Origin: Xylanimonas ulmi
GTDB lineage: Bacteria > Actinomycetota > Actinomycetes > Actinomycetales > Cellulomonadaceae
Assembly: GCF_004216535.1 (NCBI RefSeq)
Contig: NZ_SGWX01000001.1
Span: forward strand, 2,852,001-2,916,000
DNA length: 64,000 bases
Direction of reading: 5' to 3'
Shown: one piece after another, positions 17,838-26,130 of the stretch
Layout of the letters: the number at the start of each line of letters is the position of its first letter
How positions within the stretch are numbered: the first letter of the stretch is position 1
Notes under the pieces: generated by a model
What the model was told of the DNA's origin: nothing
The model's database searches: none
The model's input: only the letters and a program-made list of their open reading frames with translations
Program-made: the position numbers and the translations under genes

Positions 17838-19274
17838 TCAGTACGTCGCGCAGCCGAACGCGTCGGTGGTCGGCGCCGCGGTCGCCAGCAGGCCGTCCAG
17901 GCCCAGGCCCGCCGGGACCGGGCGCGGGTCGTCCACCACGGCCCACAGGCCGTCGACGACGTCGTACTGCGCCTGGGGTCCGTCGGCCACGAGCGCGCGC
18001 ACCGCGGCGATCAGGCGCTCGACGTCGGAGCCCGGCGTGCCCACCCCCACCGAGGCGCGCACGGCGCCCGCGTCGAAGCCCAGGCGGCCCAGCAGCGGGT
18101 GCGCGCAGAACCGTCCGTCGCGCACGCCGATCCCGTGCTCGGCCGACAGGTACGCGGCCACCAGTCCCGGGTCGTAGCCCGCGACCGTGAAGGTCACGAC
18201 CCCGACCGGGTCGACGGCGTCGTCCCAGACGCGCACCACCCGCACGCGGTCGATCGCCTCAAGCCCCGCGACGAGCCGCGCGCGCAGGGCCGACTCGTGC
18301 GTGCGCAGGGCCTCGGGGTCGACGCCGCGCAACGCCCGCGCGGCGGCCGCGAGCGCCACCGCGCCGATCACGTTGGGCGACCCTGCCTCGTGGCGGGCCG
18401 GGCCATCGAGCCAGGTGGTCTCGTAGACACGCACGCGCCGCACGGCGCCGCCGCCCGCGAGGTAGGCCGGCGCCGCGTCGAGCCAGTCGCGGCGGCCCAC
18501 GAGCGCGCCCGCGCCGTAGGGCGCGTACGCCTTGTGCCCTGAGAGCGCGACGTAGTCGACGCCGCTGTGCGCAAGCGAGAACGCGCGGTGCGGCACGAGT
18601 TGGGCGCCGTCGAGCGCGACGCGGGCCCCCGCGGCGTGCGCGGCCGCGACGACGTCGGCGACGGGCAGCGCCTCGCCCGTGACGTTGGAGGCGCCCGTGA
18701 GCGCGACCAGCGCGTACGGCGCCTGCGCGGCGGCGGCGTCGGTGAGCTCGGCGCGCAACGCGTCGAGCGTCGCCGCGATCGAACCGCGGCCGGCGAGCAC
18801 TGTCGCGTCGGCGCTGCGCTGCCACGGCAGCAGGTTGGCGTGGTGCTCGATGTCGAGCACCAGCACGCGGCCGGGCCGCCCGGTGAGCGGGTCGGCGGGC
18901 ACGGCGCCCGCGAGCAGGTTGAGCGCGTCGGTGGTGTTGCGGGTCACGACGACGACGTCGTCGGCGCGCGCCCCGACGAAGGCGCCGATGGTGGCGCGGG
19001 ACTGCTCGTACAGCGCCGTGGACACCTGCGACAGGTATCCGGCGCCGCGGTGCACCGAGGCGTACAGCGGCAGCACACGCGCCACGTGCGCGGCGACGGC
19101 CTCGAGCGCGGGCGCCGAGGCCGCGACGTCGAGGTTGGCGTAGGGCGCCTCGCGCCCGTCGACCAGGGGGACGAGCGTGTCGGCGCCGACGACGGGCAGC
19201 ACCGGGGCGAGGTCGTCGACCCGGGCCGGCGGAACGGCGCCGGCCGCCGGTCGGTGGTCGGTCACGGTGGTCAT
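17838..19274 (-). CDS. Class V aminotransferase, cysteine-desulfurase-like
   Basis: A 478-residue PLP enzyme of the SufS/Csd-like group. The PLP Lys248 lies in ALSGHKAYAPYGAGALVG, preceded by Asp222 (VALDGAQ), which contacts the pyridine nitrogen. HHANLLPW and SNVTG are also family marks. Cys390 (DGRFCAHPLLG) lies in the mobile-loop position of the desulfurase cysteine. It is longer than SufS (about 410), with extra residues at both ends. No suf/isc genes are adjacent. Its mRNA leader holds a SAM-IV riboswitch ending at the ribosome binding site, so it is expected to be repressed when SAM is plentiful. That ties it to sulfur/methionine supply rather than general Fe-S assembly (inference). Confidence 0.88.
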   Translation of the reverse strand: MTTVTDHRPAAGAVPPARVDDLAPVLPVVGADTLVPLVDGREAPYANLDVAASAPALEAVAAHVARVLPLYASVHRGAGYLSQVSTALYEQSRATIGAFVGARADDVVVVTRNTTDALNLLAGAVPADPLTGRPGRVLVLDIEHHANLLPWQRSADATVLAGRGSIAATLDALRAELTDAAAAQAPYALVALTGASNVTGEALPVADVVAAAHAAGARVALDGAQLVPHRAFSLAHSGVDYVALSGHKAYAPYGAGALVGRRDWLDAAPAYLAGGGAVRRVRVYETTWLDGPARHEAGSPNVIGAVALAAAARALRGVDPEALRTHESALRARLVAGLEAIDRVRVVRVWDDAVDPVGVVTFTVAGYDPGLVAAYLSAEHGIGVRDGRFCAHPLLGRLGFDAGAVRASVGVGTPGSDVERLIAAVRALVADGPQAQYDVVDGLWAVVDDPRPVPAGLGLDGLLATAAPTTDAFGCATY

Positions 19275-19287
19275 GGGAGGTCTCCTC

Positions 19288-19398
19288 TCGCGCTTGCCGC
19301 GCGGTCAGCGCGCGGCCGGGTCGTCACCCGGGGCACCCCGCCGTGAGGGGAGGGTTGCCGGCCAGCGAGCCGGGGCTTGGCGCTGGCGCTCTTGACCT
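19288..19398 (-). ncRNA. SAM-IV riboswitch
   Basis: Read on the minus strand, this leader follows the actinobacterial SAM-IV consensus almost base for base. P1 is GGTC (19397-19394) with GACC (19322-19319). Then come AGAGCGCCAGC, AAGCCCCGGCT, GCTGGCCGGCAACC, a P3 arm, GGGGTGCCCCGGGTGA and, after P1, a hairpin and the pseudoknot strand GCGGCAAGCGCG (19300-19289). The Mycobacterium tuberculosis SAM-IV RNA has the same blocks in the same order. The end abuts the AGGAG site of the cysteine-desulfurase-like gene (start 19274), which suggests translational control by S-adenosylmethionine. Confidence 0.92.
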
Positions 19399-19498
19399 GG
19401 TCGACAGCCTCGGGGCGCCACGGCACGCGCGTCAATCGCTGACGCCGCGCATCTCGCGATACGGGACGGCGTGTTCCGCGGCGATACGATCAGCCCGA

Positions 19499-19579
19499 CC
19501 ATCCCGAGCGGCCGAGTGACGTGGCACGTCGACGCCGCAGCAACCCTCGAACGCAGGGTGCTCCCGCCACGAACGATGG
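19499..19579 (+). ncRNA. S-box-family SAM riboswitch (SAM-I / SAM-I-IV-variant type)
   Basis: Plus-strand leader of the rhodanese-metZ operon. P1 pairs ccatc (19499-19503) with gatgg (19575-19579). P2 pairs gcggc (19508-19512) with gccgc (19534-19538) around a GAGTGA kink-turn element and a gacgt/acgtc hairpin. GCAACC follows. P3 pairs ccct with aggg, and then GGTGC. These are the S-box core elements in order. No P4 hairpin is visible between GGTGC and the 3' strand of P1, so the SAM-I-IV-variant group fits best. The 3' P1 strand overlaps the GGAGGAGG ribosome binding site, implying translational repression when SAM binds. Confidence 0.8.
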
Positions 19580-19589
19580 AGGAGGACCC

Positions 19590-20069
19590 ATGAGCGACAT
19601 CACCGTGGCGCCGGCCGAGGGCTACGCCGGCGACATCACTCCCGCCGACGCCTGGACGCTGCTGACCACCGACCCCGACGCCGTCCTGGTCGACGTGCGC
19701 ACCCGCCGCGAGTGGGAGCAGATCGGCGTGCCCGACGTCGCCGCCACGGGTCGGCGCGCGGTCTTCACGCAGTGGGTGCTCGACGACGGGACGCCCAACC
19801 CGGCGTTCCTGACCGACCTGCAGGCGGCGCTCGCCGACGCCGCCTCGACCGACCCCAAGCTCGTGTTCCTGTGCCGCTCGGGCCAGCGGTCGGTCGCGGC
19901 GGCGCGCGTCGCCACGGCCGCGGGCGTCGCGCCGTCGTACAACGTGCTGCAGGGCTTCGAGGGCGCGCCCGGGCCCGACGGCGTCCGCAACGTCGAGGGG
20001 TGGAAGGCCGCCGCGCTGCCGTGGCGCGAGACCCTCTCCGACGGCGCCCCCGCAGGCGCCGCCCGGTGA
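19590..20069 (+). CDS. Rhodanese-domain sulfurtransferase
   Basis: A 159-residue single rhodanese domain. DVRTRREWEQIGVPD precedes the active-site loop LCRSGQRS with the persulfide-forming Cys95. The ATG at 19590 follows GGAGGAGG, which is part of the riboswitch expression platform. The stop overlaps the metZ start (GTGA), so the two proteins are co-translated. The same pair is adjacent in Mycobacterium tuberculosis (Rv0390-Rv0391). That context suggests the rhodanese delivers or handles sulfide/persulfide for direct sulfhydrylation by MetZ; this is inference. Confidence 0.92.
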   Translation: MSDITVAPAEGYAGDITPADAWTLLTTDPDAVLVDVRTRREWEQIGVPDVAATGRRAVFTQWVLDDGTPNPAFLTDLQAALADAASTDPKLVFLCRSGQRSVAAARVATAAGVAPSYNVLQGFEGAPGPDGVRNVEGWKAAALPWRETLSDGAPAGAAR

Positions 20070-21346
20070 GCGCCCACCCGGTCTTCACCGGCCCGGGCGC
20101 GGACGGCGTCGCGCTGGGCGGATCGGGCCGCGGCCCGCTGCCGGCCTCGGCCCGCCTGCGCACGCTCGCGGTGCGCGGCGCCCACCACCGCACCGAGTTC
20201 CACGAGACGGCCGAGCCCGTCTTCCTCACCCAGGGCTACGTCTACGACAGCGCCGCCGACGCCGAGGCCGCGTTCGCGGGCGAGCAGCAGCGCTTCGTCT
20301 ACTCGCGCTACGGCAACCCCACCGTGCACACCTTCGAGGAGCGCCTGCGGCTGATCGAGGGCCCCGAGGCCGAGGCGTGCTACGCGACGGCGTCGGGCAT
20401 GAGCGCCGTGTTCACCACGCTCGCGGCGCTCGTGCGCAGCGGGTCGCGCATCGTCTCGGCGCGCGCGCTGTTCGGCTCGACCACCGTCATCTACGAGGAG
20501 ATCCTCGCGAAATGGGGCGTGCGCGTCGACTACGTCGACGGGCACGTGCTGTCGCAGTGGCAGGAGGCGCTCTCGCGGCCGGCCGACGTCGTGTTCTTCG
20601 AGACGCCGTCCAACCCCATGCAGGACCTGGTCGACGTGCGCCGCGTGGCCGAGCTGGCGCACGCGGCGGGAGCCGTCGTCGTCGTCGACAACGTGTTCGC
20701 GACGCCTGTGCTGCAAAAGCCGCTGCGGCTGGGCGCCGACGTCGTCGTCTACTCGGCGACCAAGCACATCGACGGGCAGGGGCGCGTGCTGGGCGGGGCC
20801 ATCCTCGGCTCGCGCGAGTTCCTCGAGGGGCCCGTGCAGACGCTCATCCGCAACACCGGCCCGTCGCTGTCCGCGTTCAACGCGTGGGTGCTGCTCAAGG
20901 GCCTGGAGACCCTCGACCTGCGCGTGCGCGCGCAGAACGACGCCGCGCTGCACGTCGCGCTGGCGCTCGACGGGCTCGACGGCCTGAGCGCGGTGCGCTA
21001 CCCGTTCCTCGCCTCACACCCGCAGCACGACCTCGCCGTCGCGCAGCAGGCGGGTGGCGGGACCGTGGTGACGTTCGACCTGGCCGTGCCCGCGGGCCTC
21101 GACCCGGTCGAGGCCAAGCGGCGCACGTTCCGGTTCCTCGACGCCCTGCGGATCGTCGACATCTCGAACAACCTGGGCGACGCCAAGTCGATGGTCACGC
21201 ACCCGGCGACGACGACGCACCGCAAGCTCGGCCCGCAGGGCCGCGCGGCGGTCGGCATCGCGGAGACGACGGTGCGGCTGTCGGTGGGGTTGGAGGACCC
21301 GGCCGACATCGTCGACGACGTCGAGCAGGCGCTCGCGGCGGTCTGA
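20066..21346 (+). CDS. metZ: O-succinylhomoserine sulfhydrylase
   Basis: A 426-residue Cys/Met-metabolism PLP enzyme. The PLP Lys233 lies in VVYSATKHIDGQGR. YSRYGNPTVHTFE and the FETPSNP and VDNVFATP blocks are present. MetZ converts O-succinyl-(or O-acetyl-)homoserine plus sulfide to homocysteine, the direct sulfhydrylation route to methionine. The GTG at 20066 overlaps the rhodanese TGA by 4 nt; the frame remains open upstream, but that part overlaps the rhodanese gene. The upstream SAM riboswitch controls the whole operon. It ends 2 nt before the stop of a convergent gene. The choice of MetZ over MetY/cystathionine synthase rests on motif order and the rhodanese neighbour. Confidence 0.92.
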   Translation: MSAHPVFTGPGADGVALGGSGRGPLPASARLRTLAVRGAHHRTEFHETAEPVFLTQGYVYDSAADAEAAFAGEQQRFVYSRYGNPTVHTFEERLRLIEGPEAEACYATASGMSAVFTTLAALVRSGSRIVSARALFGSTTVIYEEILAKWGVRVDYVDGHVLSQWQEALSRPADVVFFETPSNPMQDLVDVRRVAELAHAAGAVVVVDNVFATPVLQKPLRLGADVVVYSATKHIDGQGRVLGGAILGSREFLEGPVQTLIRNTGPSLSAFNAWVLLKGLETLDLRVRAQNDAALHVALALDGLDGLSAVRYPFLASHPQHDLAVAQQAGGGTVVTFDLAVPAGLDPVEAKRRTFRFLDALRIVDISNNLGDAKSMVTHPATTTHRKLGPQGRAAVGIAETTVRLSVGLEDPADIVDDVEQALAAV

Positions 21347-21348
21347 GG

Positions 21349-22020
21349 TCAGGCCAGGCGGAACGGGCGGCCCACGGCCAGACGGGTCAGGCTCGCGCAC
21401 ACCTTGTCGGTCAGCAGCGCGCGCACGCGGTAAGCCCCGGCGGTCACGCCCGCCAGCGGCAGACGGGCGCGCCACTCACCGTGGTGCCAGCCCGACTCGA
21501 CGAGGCCGGTCGCCACGACCACGCCCTCGGCGTCGTCACGCACGAGCATGACGACCAGCTCACGGCCCTGGTCGTGCGTGCCGAGCCCGAGCTCGCCCGA
21601 GGCCACGAGGTGGCCGTCCGAGCCGAGGTCACCGCGCACCTCGTGGCGGCCGTCGACGTGGACGAAGCCGTCGACGAACTCCTCGACGGTGACCCACTCG
21701 GTGGCCTGGGCGGTGTTGAACCAGGCGTCGGTGATCCGACCGGTGACGGGGCGGACGCCCGCGTGGCGCATCGACAGCGCCCCGTCCTCGAACTCGACGG
21801 ACCACAGGCCGTTCTCGACCTTGCCCGTGCGCGCGACTCCGGCCACACAGACCTCGACGTCTGCGTCCTGAACCTGCGAGCCGTAGGCGCGTCCCGTCAC
21901 GGCAAAGCCGTCGAACGTCGTCAGCCGACGCGGGCATGTGATCAACTCGAGCCGGGGGGCGCGGTACCGACCGGCGTCGGCCGTCGTCGCCGCTGCCTGG
22001 GGTCGGTCGATGAGCGTCAT
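21349..22020 (-). CDS. Conserved hypothetical protein
   Basis: A 223-residue soluble protein with no signal peptide or membrane segment. It is rich in short beta strands (LVASGELGLG, ELVVMLVRDDAEGVVVATGLVES, GAYRVRALLTDKVCASL), suggesting a beta-sandwich. I do not recognise the family. The ATG at 22020 has an AGGAAGG site; an in-phase GTG at 22038 is an alternative. The last segment (GEWRARLPLAGVTAGAYRVRALL) resembles an Ig-like or carbohydrate-handling beta domain only loosely. The gene is convergent with metZ with a 2-nt gap. Function unknown. Confidence 0.6.
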   Translation of the reverse strand: MTLIDRPQAAATTADAGRYRAPRLELITCPRRLTTFDGFAVTGRAYGSQVQDADVEVCVAGVARTGKVENGLWSVEFEDGALSMRHAGVRPVTGRITDAWFNTAQATEWVTVEEFVDGFVHVDGRHEVRGDLGSDGHLVASGELGLGTHDQGRELVVMLVRDDAEGVVVATGLVESGWHHGEWRARLPLAGVTAGAYRVRALLTDKVCASLTRLAVGRPFRLA

Positions 22021-22278
22021 TGGTGCACCTTCCTGCACGATTCCCTAAGGGGGGCGACCTATCGTGCGACCGAACCTCGGGCGTGTGCGGTTCGTGCGAG
22101 CAAACTGAGTATCGGCGCGCACCCGGTAGAGTGGTGGCGCGGCGAGAGGGAGCGCTCCGCCGCACGCGCGGACATCGCCCATCGATGCACGCGCCAGATC
22201 ATGCGGCTCGCCCCGGCTCGGTGAGTAGCGTGGTTCCCGGCGCCGGGAGCCTCCGGCCCGTTCGACCTGGGAGATCGA

Positions 22279-23040
22279 GTGACCGACGGCTTCATCGCCC
22301 GTCCCCCGCGGCCCTCGGCGCCCGCGCAGGCGCACGGCTACGCCGAACGCATGGAGCGGATGGTGGCCATGGCCGCCGCCGAGGCCGCCGAAGCCGTGAG
22401 CGACGCCCGCGCAAAGGCCGCCCAGCTCCTGGCCGACGCCCGCCGCGACGCCGACGTCACCATCTCCGAGGCCCAGGTTCAGGCGACGACGATGATCGCC
22501 TCGGCCCGCGCGGAGGCCGAGCGCGTGCTCGCCGAGGGCCGCGACGACGCCGAGGCGACGCGCCGTGAGGCCGTCTCCGCAGCCGAGGCCCTGACGCGTG
22601 AGACCTCCCAGTCCGCGGGCGACGAGCGCCGTCGGGCCGAGCACGACGCCCGCACCACCATCGCCGAGGCGCAGGAGAAGGCGCACCGCCTCGTGGAGGA
22701 GGCCCGCACGCAGGCCGCGCGCGTCGAGGCGCGCGCGCAGGCGCTGCGTGACGAGGCCGACGCCGTGCGCGCCAAGGCGCTCGCCGAGGCCGAGGAGACT
22801 CGCCGCGAGGCGCACGCCGACGCCGAGGAGAAGACGACGGCGGCCTCCGCGCACGCCGCGAGCCTTGTCGCCGAGGCCCAGGCCGAGGTCGCGCGCGTGC
22901 GCGCCGAGGCGGAGCGCAGCACACGCGAGCTCGTCCAGCGCCGCGACCAGATCGCGGTCCAGCTCGAAGCCCTGCGCCGCTCGCTCGGACTCGGCGCAGC
23001 GCGTCCCTCCACCGGCGCGACGGACGGAGGCGACCAGTGA
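22279..23040 (+). CDS. Alanine-rich coiled-coil protein (DivIVA/Scy-like)
   Basis: A 253-residue protein that is almost wholly one long coiled coil. Residues 20-240 are Ala/Glu/Arg heptads (AEAEETRREAHADAEEKT and similar) without breaks. It has no membrane segment, and its short ends are disordered. The heptads resemble ATP synthase b-subunit stalks and the actinobacterial DivIVA/FilP/Scy cytoskeletal group, but a DivIVA N-terminal motif is absent. The GTG at 22279 was chosen because the opening is hydrophilic and a GGGAG site precedes it. The stop overlaps the next gene (GTGA); the two probably form a complex. A structural or polar-organising role is a guess. Confidence 0.7.
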   Translation: MTDGFIARPPRPSAPAQAHGYAERMERMVAMAAAEAAEAVSDARAKAAQLLADARRDADVTISEAQVQATTMIASARAEAERVLAEGRDDAEATRREAVSAAEALTRETSQSAGDERRRAEHDARTTIAEAQEKAHRLVEEARTQAARVEARAQALRDEADAVRAKALAEAEETRREAHADAEEKTTAASAHAASLVAEAQAEVARVRAEAERSTRELVQRRDQIAVQLEALRRSLGLGAARPSTGATDGGDQ

Positions 23041-24671
23041 GACCCTGGCGACGTTCGCAGCCCGACGAGACGCCCGCCGGCGCCTCGCGCCCCTGGTGGG
23101 AGAAGACCCCCGAGGCCGAGCAGGCGGCCACGGAGCAAGCGGCCATGCAGCAGGCGGCCATGGAGCCCGAGTTCGACACGGTCGCCCAGACGGACCAGCC
23201 CGCGGCGCCCCCCGTGGGCCCGGCCGCGACGGCGCCGCAGCGCCGCACCGTGCTGGGCGCGCTGCCGCCCTCGTACCAGCCCACCGCCTACTGGCCCGCC
23301 GCGCCCGACGCGGCGGCGCCCGTCGTCGCCGGTGTGCCGACGTCGTTCGAGCCCGTCGCCGGGCCACCTGTCACCAAGTCCACCGATCCCGAGGAGTCGC
23401 CCGTGTCGCAGGGCACCGACGGGGGCGCCCCCGTCGAGGACGTCGTGCCCGAGCCGCAGGGCCTTGCGGAGCCTGCCGACGCCGGGGAGGTCGGAGCCGA
23501 GTCCGCCCCCGCGGTGGACGGACCCGTGCGGGACGAAGCCGCGGATGTGGTCGACGACGCGGTCGATGACATCACGGCCGATGACATCACGGCCGAGGGG
23601 GGCGTCGACGACGGGGTCGTTGACGACGGGGTCGTTAACGCTGCGGACGACGGTGGGGTCGCGGGCACGGTGGACGACGCGCATGACGGGGTGGACGAAA
23701 CAGTGGACGACGCGGCGCGCCCCGTGGCGCACGACGCGCTGACCGGACCGATCCCGGACGACGTCGAGCCCGTCGAGGGCTTCGCCGCCTTCGACGCCGA
23801 CGCTCTCGCGACCCTGCCGCAGCCCACGCCGGAACTGCCCGACGAGCAGGCCGCAGACCAGACCTCCGGATCCCCCGAGGATGAGCCAGCCCCGATGGCG
23901 CCGATCGGCGTCGGGTTCGGCGAGCGCATCGAGCGTCTCATCGCGGCCGCGGTCACCGAAGCCGAGAACACGCGGGCCGACGCCGACCAGGAGGCGGCCC
24001 AACTGCTCCAGACCGCACGCCTCGACGCCGAGCACACCCTCGCCGCCGCACAGCGGCAGGCCTCCGAGCTGGTCGCGGCCGCGCAGCGCCGGTGCGAGGA
24101 CGAGCTCGCGGCCTCGCGCCAGACGCGAGAGGAGGCCGACAAGGTCCTGGCCGACGCCCGTCAGGAGGCTGACGAGGTGCGCCGCCGCGTCCGCGCCGAG
24201 GTCTCCGAGCTGCGCTCGGAGATCGACCAGCACGCCCAGGCGATGCTGGCGCGCACGCACGAGGAGACGGGGCGCACCCTCGCCGCGGCGCGCGCCGAGC
24301 TCGACGAGCTCGCGGCCCGCAAGACCGAGTTGGAGGGGCAGCTCTCCGCGATCCGCTCGCTGCTCTCCGACGCCGTCGTGGCGCCGTTGCCGAACGAGGT
24401 CAGCGGGTTCCTCAGCGAGGCGTCGCTGGACGCGCCGGACGATGACGCTCCGGTCGAGGACGCCCTGGTGCAGGAGGCGCCACCGGAGGACCAGGCGCCG
24501 CAGGACGGCAACGACGGCGACGTTCCCGACGACCACGAGTCCGACGGCGAGTCCGACGGCGGCGCGACCGAGCCCGCGGACGGGTCCGCAGAGGCCGCTG
24601 GCGCCGCTGAGGCCTCCGAGGCCGCTGGCGCTGAGGCCGCCGAGGGAGAGCCTGCGCGCACGGCCCCGTAG
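23037..24671 (+). CDS. Acidic, disordered coiled-coil protein
   Basis: A 544-residue partner of the preceding gene, coupled by a 4-nt overlap (GTGA at 23037). Residues 1-290 are disordered and strongly acidic, with DD/VDD repeats (DDAVDDITADDITAEGG; DDGVVDDGVV). Residues 295-450 form a coiled coil closely similar in style to the upstream protein (GERIERLIAAAVTEAENTRADA opens it; compare YAERMERMVAMAAAEAAEA there). The last 90 residues are acidic Ala/Glu/Asp-rich. No enzyme motif. The shared RIERLI/RMERMV opening suggests the two arose by duplication. Probably a scaffolding or cell-pole protein; unproven. Confidence 0.7.
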   Translation: MRPWRRSQPDETPAGASRPWWEKTPEAEQAATEQAAMQQAAMEPEFDTVAQTDQPAAPPVGPAATAPQRRTVLGALPPSYQPTAYWPAAPDAAAPVVAGVPTSFEPVAGPPVTKSTDPEESPVSQGTDGGAPVEDVVPEPQGLAEPADAGEVGAESAPAVDGPVRDEAADVVDDAVDDITADDITAEGGVDDGVVDDGVVNAADDGGVAGTVDDAHDGVDETVDDAARPVAHDALTGPIPDDVEPVEGFAAFDADALATLPQPTPELPDEQAADQTSGSPEDEPAPMAPIGVGFGERIERLIAAAVTEAENTRADADQEAAQLLQTARLDAEHTLAAAQRQASELVAAAQRRCEDELAASRQTREEADKVLADARQEADEVRRRVRAEVSELRSEIDQHAQAMLARTHEETGRTLAAARAELDELAARKTELEGQLSAIRSLLSDAVVAPLPNEVSGFLSEASLDAPDDDAPVEDALVQEAPPEDQAPQDGNDGDVPDDHESDGESDGGATEPADGSAEAAGAAEASEAAGAEAAEGEPARTAP

Positions 24672-24823
24672 CCCGCGGTTGTCGGCGTCGCGGTCGTTGG
24701 CGTCCCGGTCGGGCGGGTGTCGCGTCGGCCCGTCCTCACGCGGGGACCGTGACCACCTGGTGACACCTTGCGCCGCGCCAGACGCCACCCGGGCAGGGCG
24801 GCCAAGGGCGTGCGCCGAGACTC

Positions 24824-25345
24824 GTGCGCATGTTCGCGATCCCCCTCGGATCCCCTGAGCGTCGCCGGGCTCGTGCACGCCGCTCGAGGCGCCCACCGCG
24901 CGCTGTGCGGCGCTCGCGGGCGGTGGTCTACATCGCCGACCACGCCGCCGACCCCACGCTGACCCCCGAAGGGGTGGCCGCCGGGCTCGGCATCTCGCCA
25001 CGTGCGCTGCGGCGCGTCCTGGGCCACACGGCGCTCGACGCCGCGGGCTACATCGCGCACGCGCGCCTCGACCTGGCCCTGGAGACGCTGCGCGACCCGC
25101 GGCTGGCGCACCTGAGCCTGAGCGTTGTCGCCGCGCGGGCCGGGTACGCCTGCGCGGCAGACCTGTTGCGCGCCGTCCGTGCGGCGACCGGCCTGACGCC
25201 CGAGGCCTACCGCGCCCAGGTGCTCGACGGACCGCGGCGGGGCGACGATCCCACGCGTGGTGAGAGCCCGCGGCGCGGCGAGAGCCAGCGCGGCGAGAGC
25301 CAGCGCGGCGACGGGCCACGCCGCGCGGCGCGCCCGCCGGCATGA
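24824..25345 (+). CDS. AraC-type DNA-binding domain protein, small
   Basis: A 173-residue protein that is essentially an AraC/XylS DNA-binding domain alone. Two helix-turn-helix units span residues 45-125 (LTPEGVAAGLGISPRALRRVLG, then LSLSVVAARAGYACAADLLRAVRAATGLTPEAYR). The sensor domain that AraC proteins normally carry is missing. The N-terminal 35 residues are basic. The C-terminal tail has GES-RRGES-RGES repeats. The start is uncertain (GTG 24824 or ATG 24830). The stop overlaps an ATG in the nrdI frame (ATGA at 25342), so it may be coupled to nrdI. Confidence 0.7.
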   Translation: MRMFAIPLGSPERRRARARRSRRPPRAVRRSRAVVYIADHAADPTLTPEGVAAGLGISPRALRRVLGHTALDAAGYIAHARLDLALETLRDPRLAHLSLSVVAARAGYACAADLLRAVRAATGLTPEAYRAQVLDGPRRGDDPTRGESPRRGESQRGESQRGDGPRRAARPPA

Positions 25346-25539
25346 GCGACGGCGTGACCGAAGCTGTGACCGAAGCTGTGGCCGACGCGGTGACCGCCGC
25401 CGTGACCACCCCGCCCGGCTCGGGACCGGCGACCGGTCCCGCCAGCGGCCGGGACTGTGGTCACCGACCCGCAGGACCTTGTGCCCCGTCCCACGCCATC
25501 GGGCCACGAGCGGGTGACGCCGGGGAGCAGGATGGGGCG

Positions 25540-26097
25540 GTGAGCACGCGCCAGGTCCCGCTGTACTACTACTCGTCGGCCTCCGGGATGGTGCGTCTGT
25601 TCGCCGAGCGCGTCTGCGCCGACTCGGGGCGCCAGGCGCTCGACCTGGGCGAGCGCGCCGTGCGCCGCTCGGTCCCCGACGGGCCGTGGGTGCTGATCAC
25701 GCCGTCGTACAAGACGGGCAACCCTGACAACGACACGATCCCTGAGGCCGTGCGCCGCTTCCTGGCCGACCCGGTCACCCGCCGCCGCCTCGCGGGAGTG
25801 ATCGGCTCAGGCAACCGCAACTTCGGGCGCCACTACCAGGCCGCGGCCCGCCAGATCGCCGCGGCCTCGGGCCGGCCCATGCTGCTGGAGGTCGAGTTGC
25901 AGGGCACGCGCTGGGACGTCGAGGACGCCCGGCGCCTGCTCGGCGAGCTCGACGCGACGCTCGCCCAGCGAGTCGTCGCCGACCCGGACCCAGCCGGCCA
26001 GCGGCGCGCGGGACACCAAGACCACGAGGGCCACGAGCCAAGCCCTGACCGATCGTCGGGCGCACACCCTCCCGCTGGCGCGGCTCACCCCGGCTAG
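25540..26097 (+). CDS. nrdI: NrdI-like flavodoxin
   Basis: A 185-residue NrdI homolog. YYYSSASGMVRLFAERV is the FMN phosphate loop, and ITPSYKTGNPDNDTIPEAVRRFL and GVIGSGNRNFGRHYQAAARQIA are the NrdI hallmarks. NrdI supplies the oxidant that builds the dimanganese-tyrosyl cofactor of class Ib ribonucleotide reductase (NrdF). nrdH, nrdE and nrdF, its usual neighbours, are absent from the window. The last 50 residues are a non-conserved His/Pro-rich tail. The GTG at 25540 has a good GGGGAGCAGGA site and matches the domain start. An in-phase ATG at 25342 would add 66 low-complexity residues coupled to the AraC gene. Confidence 0.8.
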   Translation: MSTRQVPLYYYSSASGMVRLFAERVCADSGRQALDLGERAVRRSVPDGPWVLITPSYKTGNPDNDTIPEAVRRFLADPVTRRRLAGVIGSGNRNFGRHYQAAARQIAAASGRPMLLEVELQGTRWDVEDARRLLGELDATLAQRVVADPDPAGQRRAGHQDHEGHEPSPDRSSGAHPPAGAAHPG

Positions 26098-26130
26098 CCT
26101 CGACAACGATTCGACCCGAGGAGCGATCCC

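Noticed and set aside
20377-22224. Open frame of 615 codons over metZ and the next gene
   Set aside because: Out-of-phase shadow rich in Arg and Ala, covering metZ, which has intact motifs.
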